Below are positions 31,499-45,068 of a stretch of 64,000 nt of DNA, piece after piece (the first letter of the stretch is position 1; each line of letters opens with the position of its first letter). Origin of the DNA: Tubiluchus corallicola (Eukaryota > Priapulida > Priapulimorpha > Priapulimorphida > Tubiluchidae); contig JAQGDQ010000383.1 of NCBI GenBank assembly GCA_030141605.1, forward strand, positions 1 to 64,000, given 5' to 3'. The notes under the pieces are model-generated. The model was not told the origin of the DNA. It saw nothing but the letters and a program-made list of their open reading frames with translations, and did not search any database. The position numbers and the translations under genes are program-made.

Positions 31499-33518
31499 GA
31501 AGTGACATTCACATTTATGGTTTACAGTGAAATAGTAAAACAGTGAAACAGTAAGAAGAAATGCTGGAGATCGTGAACGTGTAGCACTGAGGAAGTGGCT
31601 CACCAAGTTCAGCTTGTAAACTGTTTGCCAGGAAGTCTTTGAAAGATTCGAAAGCTAAAATTTAGAAAATAGCTGATACGGTAAACTACGTAGAACTGGA
31701 ATTCTTAGGTATCTCGAACAGCTCTCGTGGAATGGATTTTTCCTTTAATAAACATAGAGTAACTCAAAATATGTAAATGGAATTATCCCACAAGTTGAAC
31801 CGAATTCCTGGTACACTTCTTAAGAATCTAATTGAAATTACCTCGCCAAGCTGGAACAGCTGCGACGAGTCCTATGAAAAAGTGAGCACCACATTACCAT
31901 TTTAACTACTAGTTTATGCAAAATGCTGATATTTCTTGTATTACCTTAGCAGAATGTTGCACACAACATAGCTTAAGCTCTAACGAACGTGGTTTAATCA
32001 GAAACAATAAAATTACTGGTCCACCAGTAATTTTATTTCTGTTTATTCATAAAAAAAAGTTGTATGATATTTGATTAAAATCATTAAAGGCTCAGTTTGT
32101 CATTTTCACAGGCTGTAGTGTTATTACTGTATTGTCCTACGTTGATGAGTGACTCAATTTTGTTTTCTTACGAGCATTATCTAACTCGTACTTTCGCATA
32201 ACTCGAACCAAATTTCCGGCCCCGAGGTGTTCGAGTTATATATAGTTTATAGATCTGTAAAAAGTGCAAATGTGTAAAATAGGCCTCTGATAAATACCAA
32301 ATTCCTATTTCTGAATGTATCGTGTCAGAACTGTTTAGGTGAATACATCTGATGTTAAATGGTGGAAGTATTATCATTTTGAAATCAGTGAACATGTAGT
32401 ATTGATCATTTCCTAGTAAGATGTAAAATCTATGCATGGTTTTCTTATGGCAACATAGTACAACAGGCACTGTGCAAGTTTAAGTGTAACTTTAAACATG
32501 CCAACAGAGTCATTACAGGTGTCAGTTCGATCTTTCACTTATTTATGTTTTACAGTCATTTTACCTAAAAACCTGCACCTTAGAAATAAAACTCTGCAAC
32601 ATCTCATTGCTCTGTGCCACAAAACCAATCTCTCTATAAAAATCTATAAAAATTATGATATAAATGAATTTATTTCAACAATCTTACAGCAATAAAATAA
32701 TTGCTAATGCTTTACATTTTAATAACAGCAAATACATAAATGTCATAATTTATGCTGCAATAGCAATGAAGCTTCATACTAAAAGTTGTTGTTTTATGAA
32801 AAGGTCTATAATTTTTTAGTTCCAATAATACAAAAAATTTAGATGTGGTAGGTAAGCATTTTTTTGTATTATCTAGGTTTCTTATATTTTAGCAATGTTA
32901 ACAAAATGATGTTTTCTTTTAAAAGTAACTAAAAATTTTGCAAATAAGGATAATGAAACTTGAAGTCTTTTACTGAAATTAATAAGAACTGTGGAAATAC
33001 AATTATTTAGAAAAATTCACACTTCTATTTTTTGTCAAAACGAAGGCTAAGATCACCATTTGGTAATGCTGGAACTTTAGGGCTTGTCCTTCCTAACACC
33101 CTATAAACGTGCTCGATGCATTAGGCAAAGCTTTTAAGAATTTTATCATTCGTATTTTTTCTCAGATACTTTCAAACTTTTGTTAGCAGTCAGCAGAACT
33201 ACACGCCGTTTTTACTGAAAATTTACACAAATATTGTTGCTTAAAACCTGTATTATTAGTTAATTATGTTATTATGAATTGACAAATTCAACTGAATTAT
33301 GAATTACAAAACTAGATTAATATGTTTGATGCAGATTGCAAAACATGTGTGAAATATTATGAATGCTACTGAGTTATAATGGTAATTTGTGATTTACTAT
33401 CACACTGCAGACTAAAATGATTTTTAGATATACAGCACATACACAGACAAAGCACAGGTAGACACAGGTTCATCACAGCCAGATGTGTAAAACTTGTATT
33501 CTTCATCTTGATCTATCG
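31499..33518. other. Convergent intergenic region bL41m / CCDC15-like
   Basis: Holds both 3' UTRs (AATAAA candidate at 31744 for bL41m), a 15-bp-arm hairpin at 32006-32037 and a pogo-like internal fragment at 32175-32240 (actttcgcataactcgaacc ... ttcgagttata). ORFs at 32177 and 32498 are unconvincing. Confidence 0.5.
32006..32037. repeat. Perfect inverted repeat, 15-bp arms, 2-bp loop
   Basis: aataaaattactggt (32006-32020), cc, accagtaattttatt (32023-32037). It could be a transcript hairpin about 500 bp after the bL41m stop or a minimal foldback insertion. Confidence 0.85.
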
Positions 33519-36500
33519 TCAAAGTGTGAAGTTAGCAACCATTGACTGTAAGAGTTGGTCATACACTAAAACAAAAAGTGCTCATCATCACATTAACAAG
33601 AACACCATACTTGCAACATTTAACAACAATTAATTGAAGAGGCACTGAAAAATTATGGGCCAACCAGAACTTAGACCTGAATTAGAGTGTACATGGTACA
33701 CACACTATTCATTTGAGCCACTGGCCCAACATGACAAAGCCGGTTTGAATTGCATCCTAGTACAGTACACAATGAATGAACTAAGCACTCACTGGGTCGG
33801 ATTATCCTATAGGTTAGCATAGGCTGCAGCCTAAGGGACCATCTAAAGATTTTTAAATATAATTTGAAAGTTGATTTAAAGAATTTACAATAACTTTACT
33901 TCTTTACTTTAGTTTCAAGTGCCCGCGTAAACGGTAAACACTGTCTGACCTGTCAAGCTGGGCGCGTGTCGTTAGCCGGAGATCATAGAACAATAGCCAC
34001 GTGACACAGCATGTGTCACGTCCATTTAGTTATAGAGGTCCTTGAACTACACCTGCACTAATTTTGTTAATGCAGCAAAAATGTACAGTATAACACATGT
34101 ACTGTTGTAGGTATAATAATATTATACTACTTATCACATATCAAAACTAACTAGGAAACAAAATAGAAGTTACAGACTGGAATGGGTTTGACATTTAATG
34201 AACCTCACCTTACCACCAACCAATTTAGTGGTGTCCCACACCTGGCATTATAACAAGGTTTGACTCTACATTCATATGAAGTTGAGAATGCTATGATTAA
34301 AATTAACAGGTAGTAACCAAGTCCAATTTTAATAAGATCTACTTACTTTGAGGTTTTCTATAAAAAACACAGTTAACAGCACATAAGTTAGTGTCCGCAT
34401 CCCACACTGAAGGGTGACAAGGACACAATGGCGGAATGTTTAAGTTCAGCTCTTTTATTCGCCTTCTGACATTTGCTTTTAATGCAGTATGGTACCTATA
34501 AAAATAAAATGTTTTCTGAAAAGAATATCATGAATGATTTGTAAAATAAAAGAATCATTCTTAATTTCTTTACTTTTATAGAAAACCAAAGCAGTAATAA
34601 TAAACTATTGGTACTTTGTTGTAGTTTGCAGCATTTCATTGCAGCTGTTTTTCATGGTTTTATTCAGAACAAAGCGAGATGCAAAAACAGCTGTTTATTA
34701 ATTTAGATTTTTCCTCGAGCTTTTGCCTGTTTGAGTAATGCAACTTAGGTAACCATTTCGATGACGTGACAAAGCTGTTTTATCACTGGAAACTTTACCT
34801 TTGTGATTCTATCAATTTGGATCGCCTTTCGTCAACTTTTCTTATTGACTGCTCTGCCATCTTGTCTTGCAAAGCTTTCTGTTTTTCCTTTTCCCGCTTC
34901 ATAACATCTATCAGAATAAAGAAAAACCTTTTAAACCTTTTTTCTTAAATTTAATAAAACATGTCATCAGTAGGAACTAAAACAAATTGATGAGTAACAA
35001 CTTAAGAGAAAAAATATGCTATTATTTTTTAACAGGACAAACTGGATATCTGTATAATCCTGCCGGACTCATACTGTGTTATCTGATTGTGCATATTAAA
35101 ATATGTGCTCAATGCCATATTAATTTTATGTGTCAGAGTTGTAACCATAGAACAAAGCTTTACATATAATAGCAGAAAAAAGGAAAAGTAGACTTAATAT
35201 TACCTTCCGTGTTCATTTGTTGTTCTTTCAGACGAAGTTCCTGCTCTCTTCTTATTTTTTCTTTTTCTTTTTTTAACCTGTATAAAAATATAGTAATATG
35301 CATATTTTATTATAGTTTATGCATATTTTAATAAAGAAAATTGTAAACACAAAGAATCGGTTGATTAATCACTGGAACATGAATTTTGCTGGGTTAAAAC
35401 ATGGATAAATATACAAAGTTCTATATGCAGGATCTTGAATTGATAAAAATGTTCCCGTAGCATTTTGTTGTACAGCACACAAAGCTGGATTTACTTTGTA
35501 TGAATTAGTAGATTTCCACTGAGTAGATCAAAAACAGTGACATCAGCCTTATGTCCAAAATCTTACCCGGTCCTCACCACAAAAAATGATTTACAGTAAA
35601 TTTAAGCTTTCCATCGGGTACCTTGGTACCCGAGTAATCACCTGCATTATTTATTACACAAGCCTGATAATTTTACCCTGTTCCAACAATGAAAATGCAC
35701 ACATTATTATTAATACAACATCCATTGTTTATGAATTTAAAATTTAAAAGCCACCTGCTGAGCACTTCTACAGTGGGTTCGCTAGTCTACTAGCAGACTA
35801 TTAATTGCTTGTTGTCACCGCGTCAGGCTGAAATGTCAGCATCTCTGTTACCTGCAAGCTCAAGTGATTAGAGTGGCTTCGGCAAGAAAAGCAATGTTTG
35901 GAAGTATTTTCTAATTTGGAAATACCTCTCTAACAGTTGCAAACGCATGGCAGATTAAACCACTTTTGCCGTAGGAGTGACATACATAAAACAACTATGA
36001 TTTCTTTACCAAGCGGTTAACTATATCTAAATGAAATTGCTTATTAACATTTAAAAAACTATCTTAGGTCACTAATAAAGTCACGAATAAACAATCCTTA
36101 AGTTTAACAACTGTTACACAAACAAATGACAATATAGATAATTATAATTCCCAAATCCCCACGCTGTATTAACGTGGTAGCTAGGCGGACATAACTGACT
36201 CACTGACATAAAGCCTGCAATATACTTGCAAGTACAGTGTAATTAAGAAGTCTGGCAGGCAGGCAAGAGCAAAAACTCATTCAAATGCTGTGCGTGGCGA
36301 AACTTTAACTTTTGTGACTCATGGGTCATGTCAAGATAACACTGCAGTTAGATGAAACGCATCAGTCTTTGTTTTTATGTGCGTATAAAACTGATTTCAA
36401 TTTCTTCACTGCTACTGAATCTTAACAATCGGTTACTCGGGTATATGAAACAGTACAAAGTCAAATTTTCCTATCTGTATAAACACTTAATTTACAGTAC

Positions 36501-39500
36501 CTACAATGAGCTCAGTCATTGCTAGCAACTTTGTCGAGTATTCGACGAAATATTATGTTTTCTTAATATGTGATTTGGTGCAAAAAGAACCACAGTTTCG
36601 AACAAGTCATTACCTCGAAGCCTTTGCATTTTCCTTCCGTCTCTCGCTCTCATTTTTCATTCGCCTCCTCTCGTTATTACTAAAAAGTCGTTTACGTTGC
36701 AATAGTTCCTGCAGCATTTTTTGTCGACTGAGCTCTTTTTCTACACCAGGTTTCACCGAAACACAACTGGCTAAAACATGTGGTGTTCTATAAATGACTA
36801 CAAAAACTTTTCTTCAAATTACAACAAGAAATCTACAGAATTATAATAGTTCATTTACACCAATCATTTGTGTTCAGATTTAGAACTTCAAATGAAGAAA
36901 ACAAAGATTCTAGCTTGCAGCAATTTATCTTGTACAGAAAAGGATTAGAAAGCTCCCATTCATCCAACTGCTGTACTCACAGTTCTAGATACTAGATTTG
37001 TAGTGATTCTAGCTCATTGGCATACAAAAGCAGAATGAAATAGTTGGATAATATACAGTGTAGTTATTCATTTAAGAAACTTCACTGTAAAAGTGCATAA
37101 TCATTGATTGTCTTTTGCTATCTATGTAATAAGTGTCAGTATTTTTTGGAAAAGCTGGTCGAAATATTAAAATTCATAAAACGCAGAATACCGTAATTGT
37201 TTCACAGTTAGAATTTGTAAGGTAATATTCTAAACCTCTTATTTTGTAGTCGCAATGAAATTAGCTTATGTAAATAGTACATTAAATTTATTGAGATCAG
37301 CCCATAGTTATCAGTATTGGATCATTTTTTACTGCTACTAAAATTAATATTATAGGGATAATATTGAAAAACGCAAGTTTGAAAAATACTGCATAAATTA
37401 AACTTCATATTTTTGGTCAAATCTGATTATGACCATTTTGTAGTCTCTTTGCCCAGAATAAATTTAATACACAAGATTCACAAAACACGGAAGGTTCACT
37501 ATATTTTCTCAAAAATAATCACACGTTGATAAGCTGTCATTCTACTTGTAGGTTGGTGGTAATGAAATATTTATGAACAACTTAACAAAAAAGTATTTAA
37601 AACAAGCAGACAATTAAAGATCAAATAATAAAGGAGACTAATACTTACTTAACGCTCGTCTTTCCCTAACCATTCTTGTATTTTGACTTGTACCAGTGGG
37701 GGAAGTGGTGAGAGACAGCAACTGCTTTCCGCGAGGTGTAGTTAATGTAACATGCAAACGTTTTTTACCTGCTTCATTTTTTTGAGACGGTGCAGTGACA
37801 TCTGTTGGGCAAAAATAGAATGATTTTTAAAAGCTAAGGAAATTACCAATTTTGCTAAACAGAAGCAAAAAATGCAACTTATTAAATACAAATTTTCAAG
37901 TAGAAAATGCTTAATTTTGATAAGGTGCTCTGAAACTCTGCAAGATGGCAAATAGGCTTCATTGTAAGTTTATCCATGTTTAGTAGGCAAATCGGATTAT
38001 GACCATTTGGGGCCCCTAGACTAATGACATTGTGGACCCCTTCAGATGGAGCCACCCTCTAACTCCAGAGCACCCGTCTTGAATATTTTAGATATGTTTT
38101 AGTGAGATTTATGTAGCTTGAAGTAAGTTTATTGCAAAACTAGAATAGCCATCTTTTGTTTTTAAATAAAAATATTCTTTAAGAAGTATCAGTATTTTAC
38201 TATTTATTACAAATGAAATTAACACATATTTCAACACAAGCATTGTGAAAAAACATATTTTTTACCAAATAATTTAATGTAAACAAAGCTTGAGGGCCCC
38301 CAAGCCTGAAAGGCCCTATGCTGCAGCCTATACTAACCCACAGGATAATCCGCATACATGTAGGTAAATTAAAACAGCATCAGATTTTTTACTAAAGACA
38401 CTTTCCAGTTTCCACAAAAACACCTAGCTAATCTGACAACAACTCATACCAGATATTATAAATTTTAAATAAACGCATCAGAAATTTGACGAATTTATAG
38501 CTTAGTGACTACTGTATGTCTGTTTTGTGTACAAAACAATTAATATTGCGTAAAATCACTTCCACTTCAGAAAACAGTCACCAAGCACAAACCCTGTCTA
38601 GATTGGCCTAGTTATAAAATAATTAAAACCATGAGCATACACTATTCTTAGAAAAGATATTTTCAAACTTAAACTCTGCACTGCACTGGGCATGCAAGCC
38701 TTGCACAACACTTATTTTAGCTCTGTCTTACCAAGTTTCCGTTTTGCAGTTATTCTTCCCCACTCCTGATTTTCATCAAATGGAGAAAGCAGAGACAGCA
38801 GATGTCCTCCTTCAGGTGCAGTCAGTGTAACATGCAACAGTTTTTCACCCGTGCTAGCCTTTTGCACAAATGATGCACCATTTGCAGTGGAATTTAATGC
38901 TGAATGTTTATCTGAAATACCTCTATGGCAAGTTCCCTGAAAAAATCAAAAAAGGCCCCTATGAGTTTCAAGTCCATTGATCAAAATAAAAATAAGTAAA
39001 CTTAAATATTTGCATTAGATGATATTGCGTAAGCCTAGACATGTTATATAACAAAAGTAGAATAATTTAAAATACATTGTTAGGCTGTCCACAAAAAAAC
39101 ATTTGTTTCTGTCTTACCTCATGAGCTCAAAAGAAATGTCAGCAGGAGGCAAAAACATTTTTTTCAAAAAAAGTTTTTTTAAAGCTTTAAGAATGTTTAA
39201 AACTGAACCGTGAAATATTGAAAATCACTTATAGTAAAGTCTATTTATTTCCAACTGGTTAGCAGCAATGTTTTAAATTTGTCCAATGCACATTTTTCAC
39301 GCTTTGTTTTTAATTTTTTTTCGCAATTAGTAAATTATCGTATAGTTATCGATTATTATATAGTCTCTTTTTTCTTCGGTGTGAACGTATTTTCTGATAA
39401 CTATGCTTAAGTGGCAACACTGCTCGGCCGTTAATACACTGATTTGGCAGAAAAGACTATACTTTTTAGCTTCCAATATGATAATCAGCATCATACAGAT

Positions 39501-40687
39501 GGCTACCGTGGCCGAAGGTTAGGCATAAAAAAATATGGCTACATCTCACCAAAACAGCGATGTTATAATAATTATTGCGCTTTACCCATTTTTTAAGTTA
39601 AAAAAATACACCTTTACATGACTACGTCAGATAAGTATATGAATATATTAAAAAAACTATAAAATTCATGTGCATGTGACAAAAAATAGTACCTGTGCAA
39701 TTAGAAGGAAACAGAAATTTTTTTATTGTCGGCCTTAAAATAAAGGCACCATACTTACACTTCTCTGATGTTTTTCTGTAGGACTCTTTCTCCTAAAATG
39801 TTCTACCCGCTGCCGTACTTCCAACTGAAATTCCTTCAATTTTCTTGCTTTTTCTTCTTGCTGTCTTAAATGACGTCGTTGTTCATCATGAGCATTCTAT
39901 TGAAAAAGAATTAAAACTAACAATGGCATAAACCTCATAGATTATCAAATCTTAAAGTTTGTAGGAATTCTCAGAATTTAAGTAGTTATAATAACCTTAA
40001 TTTTAAGCTTATTAGTTTTCTTCAACTTTCTTAAGTGCAAAACATGTTCTAAATGAATTCCTATAATTCACTATTCTCCAACATTTCCAAGTTTTCATTT
40101 ACTCACGCTAAAGTACCCAAGTATTAAGTAATTAGATTATTTTTTAATTAATTAAAAATAAATTGACACTAACAGTAACATATTTCTTGAGCAAATACTA
40201 GCCAGACAAATAAGTTTTCGATTAATTGACATTTTGCCACTTGGCATGTATAAGAAAATTTGACCAAAGGAATGTTTAAAACAAGTTCTTAGATTTTCAT
40301 AACCGATTGGTATTAAATCGAAGTGACACTAAACTTTGAATTCAATTACATTAATTATTGCATCCTAGCACACCATTTTTGTAGTTACCATCAAACTCAG
40401 AAAGTAAATAAAAAATAGTATAACATATAACTCTGCAGCAAAGATTTTAATATTACTTATGAGTCCACCACTAGTAAATTAATGGAGTAAATCGCCTTAG
40501 CGAAATTTCGTGATCGTACTAAATCGTATCGTTAGAGTTCAACAATACTGGGCTATAAATATGTTATACTAACTTTAATACTCATATTATCACGATTTAC
40601 ACTGGAGCCCGGGGTTTCTGCCCAAGCCTCAACGGGACGCATTTCGACGTTTCGACATCCTAAGTTTTTCCGATATATTCTCCTCAT
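33519..40687 (-). CDS. CCDC15: Coiled-coil protein resembling CCDC15
   Basis: Nine exons join in frame: 40687-40574, 39896-39759, 38936-38732, 37801-37649, 36797-36614, 35277-35204, 34907-34799, 34495-34347, 33565-33519 (1,173 coding bases, 390 residues). Order: a short head with MRPVEAWAE; a charged helix with KLKEFQLEVRQRV (exon 2); two related segments containing LHVTLT (exons 3 and 4); a long Lys/Glu/Arg coiled coil (exons 5-7); and a cysteine-containing tail, IPPLCPCHPSVWDADTNLCA then NCVFYRK. The combination of FQ.EV.QRV near the N-terminus and this C-terminal cysteine block is what I recall of vertebrate CCDC15, a longer protein associated with centrioles and cilia; the family call is from memory. 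All donors are GT. The start ATG at 40687 is the first in the exon; a second in-frame ATG lies 15 codons on. Further small exons may be missing. Confidence 0.75.
33797..33915. mobile_element. GGATTAT-TIR element, copy D (inverted, truncated)
   Basis: cggattatcctataggttagcataggctgcagcctaaggg matches the reverse complement of the right end of the copy at 37993, and aagaatttacaataacttta matches inner sequence. Only about 120 bp remain. Confidence 0.6.
37993..38352. mobile_element. GGATTAT-TIR element, copy C (best preserved)
   Basis: 360 bp from cggattatgaccatttgggg to cctatactaacccacaggataatccg; the ends form an 8-bp perfect inverted repeat (CGGATTAT/ATAATCCG). The next bases diverge (gacc against cctg). 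No ORF and no clear target-site duplication. It lies in intron 3 of the CCDC15-like gene (between exons 37801 and 38732). Superfamily undetermined. Confidence 0.75.
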
Positions 40688-43360
40688 ATTTCAAGTTGAC
40701 AGGACACAACTGCTGCTACGGCATAATTTGTGCCACCCGCACGTAAAAAATAAACGACAGTTTTAATTAGATTAGCAAGCAAGCATTCACGTAAGCTTTC
40801 AATAATTCAAAACGCTGCCATGCTGCCGCCCATATTGTATTGTCTAAGATGTCCCGATTCCATGAACGCACGCATTCTTTTGAGAAATTCTTCTTTTACC
40901 CATTATCATGTTGTGTGAATCGCGTGCACTCAATACGAACTTCTCTTGCGCGATACTTAATTAAATTTTGTTCAACAGAAATAACATGCTGCCCGGAAGT
41001 ATAACGCTCACCTAAGCATTGACTCCCAAATACTTCTCTTACAACATTCATTTAAAGAGAATTTATTTACAACATTCATATAAATTTTTCATCAAGTATT
41101 TCATCCACAAGGAAAAGTAATGAAACTATTTAAACCATGGTTGGCAGTTTTTACTTTTAGTAGAAATGCTTTCACGGAAGTTCAAAACAGTGTATAGCGT
41201 TATAGTTTGAACAGTGATTAAAAGTCATTCAGTTTTCATGTTGGTCAGAAAGTGATAGTTCTGTAACTTTGCAAGTTATTATTTTTGATTGCAGCATTTT
41301 TTGTTGTTTGGTCGTGGGGAATCTCATTTTTGTGTGCTTCTACCACTGCACGCTCGTATTACTTGTTGCTTCCAATGAACTAAATAATCCTTTTCAATGA
41401 GTTGCTTCTCACGCGAGGTACATAGAGCGTCACTTTTGCTTCTTCTGCGTTGGTCTTTTATGTTTGAAGGGAAAAGCTGCTTCTATTACTATTTTTAATC
41501 AAATTATTCAAAACCTTTATTACTAAAAAGATGTGTAATGACATTAAATTTTTAGTAAGGCTTTAACTAGTGTAAGCACCATTGCCATCTGATTAATTGT
41601 ATGTCCATCTTCCTGCTCAGTGATAATTGGATATGATTTCTGTGTATTTTGTCTTGTACTTGTATGTGATGTAGAATCTAGTGTTAATATAATAAAAAAC
41701 AAAATAGATACATTTTGTGGCAGTCTCCTTCTTGGCCTCTTCTTTGTTTCTTTGTAGTCATTCGGTTACTCTGAGAACCAGGTCTTGTCATATAGATTCC
41801 GATAGAGTTTGTTGATGTTCCACCTCTGTTCCGTGCTTCAAATGTGAATATCTTCAATCCTTCCACTTTGATTTGGCACAGGGACAGCCTTCAATAAGTG
41901 CCTACAGCTGCTGCTGCTCTTGCTCCACTTCGTAACCACTACCACTATTACTATCATTACCACTACCACTACCACTACCACTACTGCTAATACTAATCAA
42001 ACATGGTGTGCGCCAAGGTAAAACAGGAAATAGAAGAAGGTAAGTCCGGCCCTACCTGGTGCAAAAGTGGTTCATCCATCTTTTATCATATAGACGCTTT
42101 TTTGTTCTATTAATGCAATAGTGATGCTAATATTTGCAAAAACAAATAAATAGCATATACTTGTAATTTTGTAATTATTATATACATCAATGTTCTCAAA
42201 ATGAGAAGCGGTTACTGATTAGTAGGTATTATAAAATTGATCAGATCTACTGCTGATAAACGCGTTAAATATTATAATCTCTATAGATTGCAAACTGTAA
42301 AACTAAGGGCATTGAATGCTAGAGCTAGTTGCACGCGCGTAAAAGCGCTAGATTTCTGTGTTAAATAAACTTTCTTGCTATGTGCGTTGTCGAGAAAAAC
42401 TCGAAATTTTTCTGAAAATTTCCTAATTTTCTGACAACAATTCCGTGCGTCGTTTTTCTTGCGTCATCTGTGTGAAATATGCCTAATGCTGTCTAAACAC
42501 TGTACGCAATTTGCTCGCAATGTGGGAGAAGCTATTCTTTTTCGTTGTTTTTTCTTTTTCGTTCGTATTGTAAATCAAAACAATAAATGTACCAGGATAA
42601 TAGGTATTATATCGTTATAAGAGGGAAAAATGAATCAGACGTTGTTTAGTGGGATTTCAGGATTTAAGGTGCACTATTTTAGCGGAAATAGCGTCAAACA
42701 GACTGCCAAACGTAGTTGAGCGTATGCAAGATACAATGACATGATATTGCTTCAATTTCAATGGCTGGGGCGTTTCCAGATCAAAATAACGTTGCATAGC
42801 CCATTGTCCAGTATAGACTTCAAACAAGAAAGTACTGAAACTGTGATTTATACAAAATATCGGCAGGATACAAATTTAAGCGTGCACACAGTATTAACTG
42901 CTTCAACAGCTATTATTTTAGGCTAGGGTTAACGATGTACTTTTCCTAAATTAATATCTGTGAAATGACACTTTAGCGCACTATCCAGGCAGTGTTGCAC
43001 GAGCGTACACAGATACCTTTGAAGTATGTGTGTACATAAGCTTGAGTTTCAAATAAATTTTATCCATGTTTACTCGGTTTTGCGGCTTCGTAAATTTATT
43101 CACCTTTTGATATTCCTTCATTAAAGTTTGTGAGCGAAAATCGGTACAATAACAGTAATTAAAATATTATGTAAAACAACCCAGCAGCATAATTTGAAAC
43201 AATAGTAATATAGGCTGCGAAGGGATATGAGGCTAGGATTGAAGGAACGCATATTTTTCACTCATTTCTTAATTGTTAATTTATTGATCAAATTATGCAT
43301 TTGTTTAGTTTTCAGAATCTGTCCCCTGACTGTATATTCGTCGATACACCCATTTATTGA

Positions 43361-43650
43361 TTCAAGCATTCGTTCTTTCGTTCGTTCATTCATTCACTCA
43401 TTCGTTCGTTCGTTCGCTCGCTCATTCGTTCGTCCGTCCGTCCGTCCGTTCGTTCGTCTTCGCTCATTCATTTATGTATTTATTTATTCATTCATTCATT
43501 CATTTATTCATTCATTCATTCATTCACTCATTCATTTATTTATTCATTCTTTCATTTATTCATTCATTCATTCTTTCATTCTTTCATTGACTTATTCATT
43601 TACTGACTCATCATTCCTTCGTGCGTTCATTCGTTCACGCGTTTATCTAT
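43361..43650. repeat. (TTCA/TTCG)n tetranucleotide array
   Basis: About 70 units of attc/ttcg/tcat/ttta type. The His/Ser/Phe-rich open frames across it (FIHSFIHSF) are repeat artefacts. Confidence 0.95.
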
Positions 43651-43763
43651 TCTCTCACTTGGAATAATTATGTTCATATTTATGTCCATATTTATTTTTC
43701 TCATTTTTCTTTCATTTTATAACCTACATCCTTTCATGACAGATTTTTGCTTCATTCAACTAT

Positions 43764-43811
43764 TATTATTGTTGTTGTTGTTGATGATGATGATGATGAT
43801 GATGATGATGT
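43764..43811. repeat. (TTG)n(ATG)n repeat
   Basis: Runs of ttattattgttgttgttg followed by gatgatgatgatg. Confidence 0.9.
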
Positions 43812-45004
43812 TGTTAACCAGGGACTGTTGAATGTATTATACACAAAACTTTTATAGCGTATTCTGTGTCGCTGCATTAAACAAGTAAGCGTACTTATAG
43901 CGTACCAGTGGCGCGTTACATAAAAGTAACTTTATAATAAGTAAATGCGTATACAACCCTACACAGTACACACATTAAAATGAAAATGATAAAACAGATG
44001 AGTTTTAAGTTTTTTCCAAAAAAAATCTGGAAGCAGATTTTATTTTGTCGGACTGCGTCACGATCGATCTACAAAAGTTTTAAGGCTTAATTTTGAACAC
44101 TGTTGCATATTATCAATACAGCAATCAGGTAAACCATATAACAGAAACAGTCTGCAGTTAGGTGCGGAATTTATTGGACATTTATCAAACTCACGGTTTC
44201 GTTTGGCGACATTAACTTTTGAAAGTCATGTGAAATTTAACGCCCGTATTTTCAAGAAGTTACCTTGAAGGAAGTGGACAAACAGACGACATCACCGAAA
44301 ACAGCACGTAGTTTTACACGACGTTACAGTCAGTGCAGCGTTATTCAAGTCGATAGTTTTTTCAATATAAAGAGTCCTCCTTAAATAGAGCTCAATGTTT
44401 TGATAAATCACAACAAACTAATGCATTTTCTTCGCCAGTAAGAATAATTTGGCGAGTGATTGCAACAGTAATCCGCACCAACCAAGCACCTGATCTACTG
44501 CAATACATACATCGCTTCTTGGCCAAGCTGACATTACACTGAACGGTAGGACTCACTAAGAATTATAAAAAGTTGAGGTGGGACCGTAATCTATCATAAA
44601 CAATAACAAGATGAAACAATGAACAGGGAAAGATTTGCTTATGGTGGTTTATACTTCATCTCTTTTTGATTACTTTGACATGTCAGGTTTTTTCAACAAC
44701 CTACATATTTGAATAATATTGTTTGCGGCGTACGTCGTAATGATTTATACTGTAATGCGAAATACGAACGGATGGCCGGTGACCTTGAGTGAATAGCTTG
44801 AGTCAGTTACACAAAATTGCGCTGAGAAGTAAAAAGTGACAAAGCAATCTCAAAAAATTAGCTGGCAGCTAACGATATCATTAATTAACTAGATTATGAC
44901 TGTGATTGCCAGACTGTTTATCATAAACCATTGCGGTTTATTTTGTGCGCTACACGTTACTGTCCGCTACAAGGAGGAAATCTCGTGCCTATTGTGTCAT
45001 GCTG

Positions 45005-45068
45005 GACTAGTAGCTGGCAGAGCATGGGAGAACGAATCCCAGATCTCTGGTTCAAATCCTGACTAGTC
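45005..45068 (+). repeat. tRNA-derived sequence (SINE head or degenerate tRNA)
   Basis: A 7-bp acceptor-like stem GACTAGT/ACTAGTC encloses a D-arm-like agctggcagagc, a stem tggga/tccca with a 7-base loop GAACGAA, and a canonical B box GGTTCAAATCC. The A box is degraded, the base before the would-be anticodon is A where T is expected, and the T-stem overlaps the acceptor strand. It is therefore not a normal tRNA gene; a tRNA-derived SINE is more likely. Confidence 0.55.

Noticed and set aside
36506-36793. 95-codon plus-strand ORF
   Set aside because: Antisense of exon 5 of the CCDC15-like gene, which fits the phase of its neighbours.
43227-43667. 146-codon ORF (FIHSFIHSF repeats)
   Set aside because: Translation of the TTCA/TTCG tetranucleotide array.
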